Positions 61,041 to 64,000 of a stretch of DNA of 64,000 nt are shown in pieces. Each line of letters starts with the position of its first letter. The first letter of the stretch is position 1. Source of the DNA: Bradyrhizobium nitroreducens (GTDB lineage: Bacteria > Pseudomonadota > Alphaproteobacteria > Rhizobiales > Xanthobacteraceae); NCBI RefSeq assembly GCF_002776695.1, contig NZ_LFJC01000003.1, positions 4,391,981 to 4,455,980 on the forward strand, read 5' to 3'. Position numbers and translations under genes: made by a program. The notes beneath the pieces are model-generated. The model searched no databases. It was not told the origin of the DNA and was given only the letters and a program-made list of their open reading frames with translations.

Positions 61041-61895
61041 CTACTCCGCGGCCGCCGGCGGCTTGCGCACGGAGGGATGCAGGCCGGATGGATCGACGAT
61101 CATGCCGAACTCCTGAAGATTATGGGCGTGACAGAGCTGATGCAGCGCAAAGGCCTGGTCGATCGCGGCGGGCTGGCCCATCACGTCGACCGAGCGGTTC
61201 ACCGCCTCCTTGGTCATCTTCAGCGCGAAGGACGGCTTTGCCGCGATTCGTCGCGCCAGCTCCAGCACGCGCGATGATAGTTCCGCGCGCGGCACGACCT
61301 GATTGACCATGCCGAGCCGGTGCGCCTGCTCGGCGCTCCAGTTGTCGGCGGTGAACAGGAACTCCTTAGCCTTGCGCGGGCCGAGCTCCCAGGGATGCAC
61401 GAACCATTCGACGCCGCAGACGCCCATGGTGACGACGGGGTCGCAGAATTGCGCGTCGTCGCTGGCGACGATGAGGTCGCAGGCCCAGGCCAGCATCAGC
61501 CCGCCGGCGATGCACTTGCCGTGGATTTCGGCGATCGTCGGCTTGGCGAGATTGCGCCAGCGCCGCGTGATCTGGAGATAAATTTCCTGCTCGCGCGCGA
61601 AGCGGCCATGGGCATTCGGTTCGGCGAAACCGCCCCAATGTCCGATCGGCGGAAAGTCGACGCCGGCGGCGTTCTTGCCGCCGGGACGCAGGTCATGGCC
61701 GGAGGAGAAATGCGGGCCGTTGCCGGCGAGGATGATCACCTTGACCGCATCGTCCTGCACCGCCGCATCGAAGGCAGCGTTGAGGTCGTAGGTCATCTGC
61801 AGGTTCTGCGCGTTCCGCGCCTCGGGCCGGTTCATCACGATCCGGGTGATCGCGGGCTCGGGCCGTTCCACGAGGATGGTCTCGAACGAGGTCAT
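61041..61895 (-). CDS. Enoyl-CoA hydratase/isomerase-family protein
   Basis: A 284-residue crotonase-fold protein. TRIVMNRPEARNAQNLQMTY and LAGNGPHFSSGHDLRPGG form the CoA site and first oxyanion-hole element; KCIAGGLMLAWACDLIVASD is the second. The glutamate pair of classical hydratases is not obvious (VTMGVCGVEWFVHPWELG occupies that place), so the precise reaction is open. First gene of the minus-strand acyl-CoA operon; the ATG at 61895 follows an agggggaa ribosome site. Confidence 0.9.
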   Translation of the reverse strand: MTSFETILVERPEPAITRIVMNRPEARNAQNLQMTYDLNAAFDAAVQDDAVKVIILAGNGPHFSSGHDLRPGGKNAAGVDFPPIGHWGGFAEPNAHGRFAREQEIYLQITRRWRNLAKPTIAEIHGKCIAGGLMLAWACDLIVASDDAQFCDPVVTMGVCGVEWFVHPWELGPRKAKEFLFTADNWSAEQAHRLGMVNQVVPRAELSSRVLELARRIAAKPSFALKMTKEAVNRSVDVMGQPAAIDQAFALHQLCHAHNLQEFGMIVDPSGLHPSVRKPPAAAE

Positions 61896-62072
61896 CGCGT
61901 TTCCCCCTGGCATTCCGTCTTATTGTTTCGCCAAGTTGACTATGTCGGTCAGGGATAGGCAAGAGGCTTGCGTCAGTCGGCTGCTTTTCGCGCCTTGAGA
62001 GCGATGCAAGACGTCTGGCGTCTTGCGGGTCCGATCTGGTAGTTTGTGCCGGATTCCACCGGGAGAAATTTA

Positions 62073-62681
62073 ATGCGCAAGATCCTGACCGTGCTGGCGG
62101 CGCTGGCCTCGCTGAGCCTCACCAATTGCGGCTACAACGCGATCCAGAGCGAGGACGAGCAGATCAAGGCGAACTGGTCCGAGGTCGTGAACCAGTATCA
62201 GCGCCGCGCCGACCTCGTGCCCAATCTCGTCAATTCGGTGAAGGGCTTTGCCCAGCAGGAGAAGGACGTGCTGCTCGGCGTCACCAATGCCCGCGCCAAG
62301 GTCGGCAGCATCCAGGCGACGCCCGAGGTGTTGAACGATCCGGCCGCCTTCCAGAAGTTCCAGGCCGCCCAGGGCGAGCTCTCCAGCGCGCTGTCGCGGC
62401 TGCTGGTGGTGACCGAAAACTATCCGCAGCTCAAGTCGGACGCCCTGTTCAAGGATCTGATGTCGCAGCTCGAGGGCACCGAGAACCGCATCACGGTAGC
62501 GCGCAACCGCTACATCAAGTCGGTGCAGGACTACAACGTCACCATCCGCTCGTTCCCGAGCAACCTCACCGCGATGGTGTTCGGCTACAAGGAGAAGCCG
62601 AACTTCTCGGTGGCGAACGAGAAGGAGATCTCGACCGCGCCGAAGGTCGATTTCAATCCGGCGCCAGCGCCGTCGAAGTAA
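62073..62681 (+). CDS. lemA: LemA family protein
   Basis: A 202-residue LemA protein: one N-terminal hydrophobic segment ending LTNCG, possibly a weak lipobox at Cys19, then long helices with the family motifs NQYQRRADLVPNLVNSVKGF and LLVVTENYPQLKSDALFKDL and TENRITVARNRYIKSVQDYN. LemA proteins often sit with TPM-domain genes, as here. Their cellular role is unclear. The ribosome site gggagaa supports the ATG at 62073. Confidence 0.94.
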   Translation: MRKILTVLAALASLSLTNCGYNAIQSEDEQIKANWSEVVNQYQRRADLVPNLVNSVKGFAQQEKDVLLGVTNARAKVGSIQATPEVLNDPAAFQKFQAAQGELSSALSRLLVVTENYPQLKSDALFKDLMSQLEGTENRITVARNRYIKSVQDYNVTIRSFPSNLTAMVFGYKEKPNFSVANEKEISTAPKVDFNPAPAPSK

Positions 62682-62723
62682 GTGCACGTCATTTCGCGAA
62701 TGTGCTTCGCCCCACCCACGACT

Positions 62724-62824
62724 GTCATTCCCCGCGAACGCGGGGAATCCAGTACGCCGCGGCTTCTCCGTATCCCGCTGGCGTCTCTGGAATACTGGAT
62801 CGCCCGGTCAAGCCGGGCAATGAC
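62724..62824. repeat. Palindromic repeat between lemA and the TPM gene
   Basis: Bounded by gtcattccccgcg and gccgggcaatgac, with inner ccccgcgaacgcgggg and atccagta...tactggat pairs. The element fills the lemA-TPM spacer and its end contains the ATG that opens the TPM gene. Confidence 0.88.
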
Positions 62825-63719
62825 ACCGAGTGTGTGGTGCGCGGTCATCGTTGCAACGCTCCTCCTCGCCTTTGCCTTCCCCGCCTCCGCCGACGTCGCC
62901 GTGCCCCAGCTCACCGGCCGCGTCGTCGATCAGACCGGCACGCTCTCCAGCAGCGACATTGCGTCGCTGTCGCAGAAGCTGCGGGACTTCGAGACGCGCA
63001 AGGGCAGCCAGATCGCCGTGCTGATCGTGCCGACCACGCAGCCGGAGACGATCGAGCAATTCTCGATCCGTGTCGCGGAGGCCTGGAAGATCGGCCGCAG
63101 GAAGATCGACGACGGCGCGATCCTCGTCGTCGCCAAGAGCGACCGGCATTTGCGCATCGAGGTCGGCTACGGCCTCGAAGGCGCGCTCACCGACGTCACC
63201 TCGCGGCGGATCATCGACGAAATCATCACGCCGAAATTCAGGAGCGGCGATTTCGCCGGCGGCATCTCGGACGGCGTCGATCGTATCATCAAGGTGATCG
63301 ACGGCGAGCCGCTGCCGGTTCCCTCTCCAACCGTGAACTTCGGCAGTCTCGACGATCTCGCACCGCTCTTCATCGTCACGCTGTTCGTCTCGGTCGGCAT
63401 CGGCGGCGCGTTCCGAGCCATGCTGGGACGGCTGCTCGGATCGCTGGTGACCGGGGGCATCATTGCGACGCTGACCTGGTTCATCCTCGGATCGTTCGGA
63501 CTTGCCCTCGCGCTGGGTGGTCTCGGCTTCGTCATCGGATTCGTCGCCGATCTGTTTTCGGCGATCACGCCGGGTACCGGCCGCTCGCGCGGCGGCTCCT
63601 GGTCGAGCGGCTCTTCCTCGGGCGGCTGGAGCAGCGGATCGTCGAGCAGCAGTGACAGCGGCAGCTTCAGCGGCGGTGGCGGCAGTTTTGGCGGCGGCGG
63701 CGCCTCGGGGAGCTGGTAG
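62820..63719 (+). CDS. TPM-domain membrane protein (YgcG family)
   Basis: About 299 residues: a signal peptide (LLLAFAFPASA), a TPM domain at about 30-150 (GRVVDQTGTLSSSDIASLSQ, AILVVAKSDRHLRIEVGYGL), two or three membrane helices around 175-245, and a Ser/Gly-rich tail typical of YgcG proteins. Such proteins usually follow lemA and may help envelope integrity or membrane-protein quality control. The ATG at 62820 lies inside a palindromic repeat and lacks an obvious ribosome site; a GTG at 62832 is an alternative. Confidence 0.88.
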   Translation: MTPSVWCAVIVATLLLAFAFPASADVAVPQLTGRVVDQTGTLSSSDIASLSQKLRDFETRKGSQIAVLIVPTTQPETIEQFSIRVAEAWKIGRRKIDDGAILVVAKSDRHLRIEVGYGLEGALTDVTSRRIIDEIITPKFRSGDFAGGISDGVDRIIKVIDGEPLPVPSPTVNFGSLDDLAPLFIVTLFVSVGIGGAFRAMLGRLLGSLVTGGIIATLTWFILGSFGLALALGGLGFVIGFVADLFSAITPGTGRSRGGSWSSGSSSGGWSSGSSSSSDSGSFSGGGGSFGGGGASGSW

Positions 63720-63724
63720 CGGTC

Positions 63725-64000
63725 ATGAGCATCAAGCGCATTGCCAGACATCTCGTGCAGCATCATTGGCGGGCGAAGCAGATTTTTACGCCCGCCGTGC
63801 TCGCCCGCATCGAGCAGGCGATCAAGCGCGGCGAGGCCATTCATTCGGGCCAGGTCCGCTTCGTCGTCGAAGGCGCGCTCGACGGCGCGCCGCTGTTCCG
63901 CAACCAGCCGGCCCGCGAGCGCGCGCTCGACGTGTTCGCGCAACTGCGCATCTGGGATACCGCGCACAATAACGGCGTCCTGATCTATCTGCTGCTCGCC
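63725..64000 (+). CDS. TPM-domain protein, 3' partial
   Basis: A frame opening with ATG at 63725, 5 bp after the preceding gene, stays open to the window end (92 codons). It reads MSIKRIARHLVQHHWRAKQI followed by FTPAVLARIEQAIKRGEAIH and then FVVEGALDGAPLFRNQ and LRIWDTAHNNGVLIYLLLA. This matches the TPM-domain proteins without membrane anchors that sit third in lemA clusters. The C-terminal part lies beyond the window. Confidence 0.87.
   Translation, partial: MSIKRIARHLVQHHWRAKQIFTPAVLARIEQAIKRGEAIHSGQVRFVVEGALDGAPLFRNQPARERALDVFAQLRIWDTAHNNGVLIYLLLA

Overview
The window is high-GC alphaproteobacterial chromosome. A rhizobial-type (motC/motD) flagellar operon with an FtcR/LafR-like regulator, abundant substrate-binding-protein transporters, and many palindromic intergenic elements of the kind that litter Bradyrhizobium chromosomes all point to Bradyrhizobium or a close relative. 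This assignment rests on gene content and remembered family features, not on a database search.

Layout. (1) 1-13169: one long + strand flagellar operon, probably the lateral flagellar system: motC (5' end cut off), hook-length control motD/fliK, a lytic transglycosylase, flgE, flgK, flgL, flaF, flbT, flgD, fliQ, flhA, fliR, a FliJ-like coiled-coil protein, flgJ (rod-binding domain only), a FlgN-like helical protein and a FliL-like membrane protein. It ends at a 63-nt palindrome and meets the convergent atypical response regulator gene ftcR (13423-14193). (2) 14194-21693: an AT-rich gene-poor spacer, a membrane coiled-coil protein, a Cys-rich MarR regulator, a Tat-exported dienelactone hydrolase-like protein, an EstB-like serine hydrolase, an SDR epimerase, a CbbY-like HAD phosphatase and an NTF2-like protein. 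(3) 21786-29638: a hexuronate/hexonate catabolic island: uxuB-like reductase, divergent GntR regulator with a strong palindromic operator, TRAP transporter dctPQM, Zn-dependent L-idonate/L-gulonate-type dehydrogenase and uxuA. (4) 29811-36845: a LysR regulator divergent from a six-gene operon with a polyamine-type ABC importer interleaved with a HAD type II hydrolase and a PuuB-like FAD oxidase. (5) 37070-41455: TetR regulator, MHS-family MFS transporter, type B carboxylesterase and an Asp/Glu racemase-family protein. (6) 41456-42629: a gene-free block of mosaic repeats, followed by tex. (7) 44970-51397: a histidine-kinase remnant, then an apparently unstudied four-gene unit encoding three exported, extremely Cys-rich proteins (two are tandem paralogues) and a DsbA/ScsC-like thiol oxidoreductase. 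This is my best candidate for an undescribed system. (8) 51419-58543: a LuxR-type regulator overlapping a catalytically degenerate HtrA-like PDZ protein, a Tat-exported VOC protein, a membrane diguanylate cyclase, a DapA-family lyase/aldolase and an orphan molybdenum hydroxylase large subunit. (9) 58685-64000: a minus-strand acyl-CoA operon (enoyl-CoA hydratase plus two acyl-CoA dehydrogenases), then lemA with two TPM-domain genes, the last cut by the window end.

The intergenic spaces repeatedly hold 60-160 nt inverted-repeat elements of several families (13186, 25274, 29651, 36891, 41567, 42300, 45016, 56022, 58573, 62724). One lies inside the TRAP operon and another supplies the apparent start codon of a TPM-domain gene. 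I saw no tRNA, rRNA, CRISPR array, insertion sequence or integrase.
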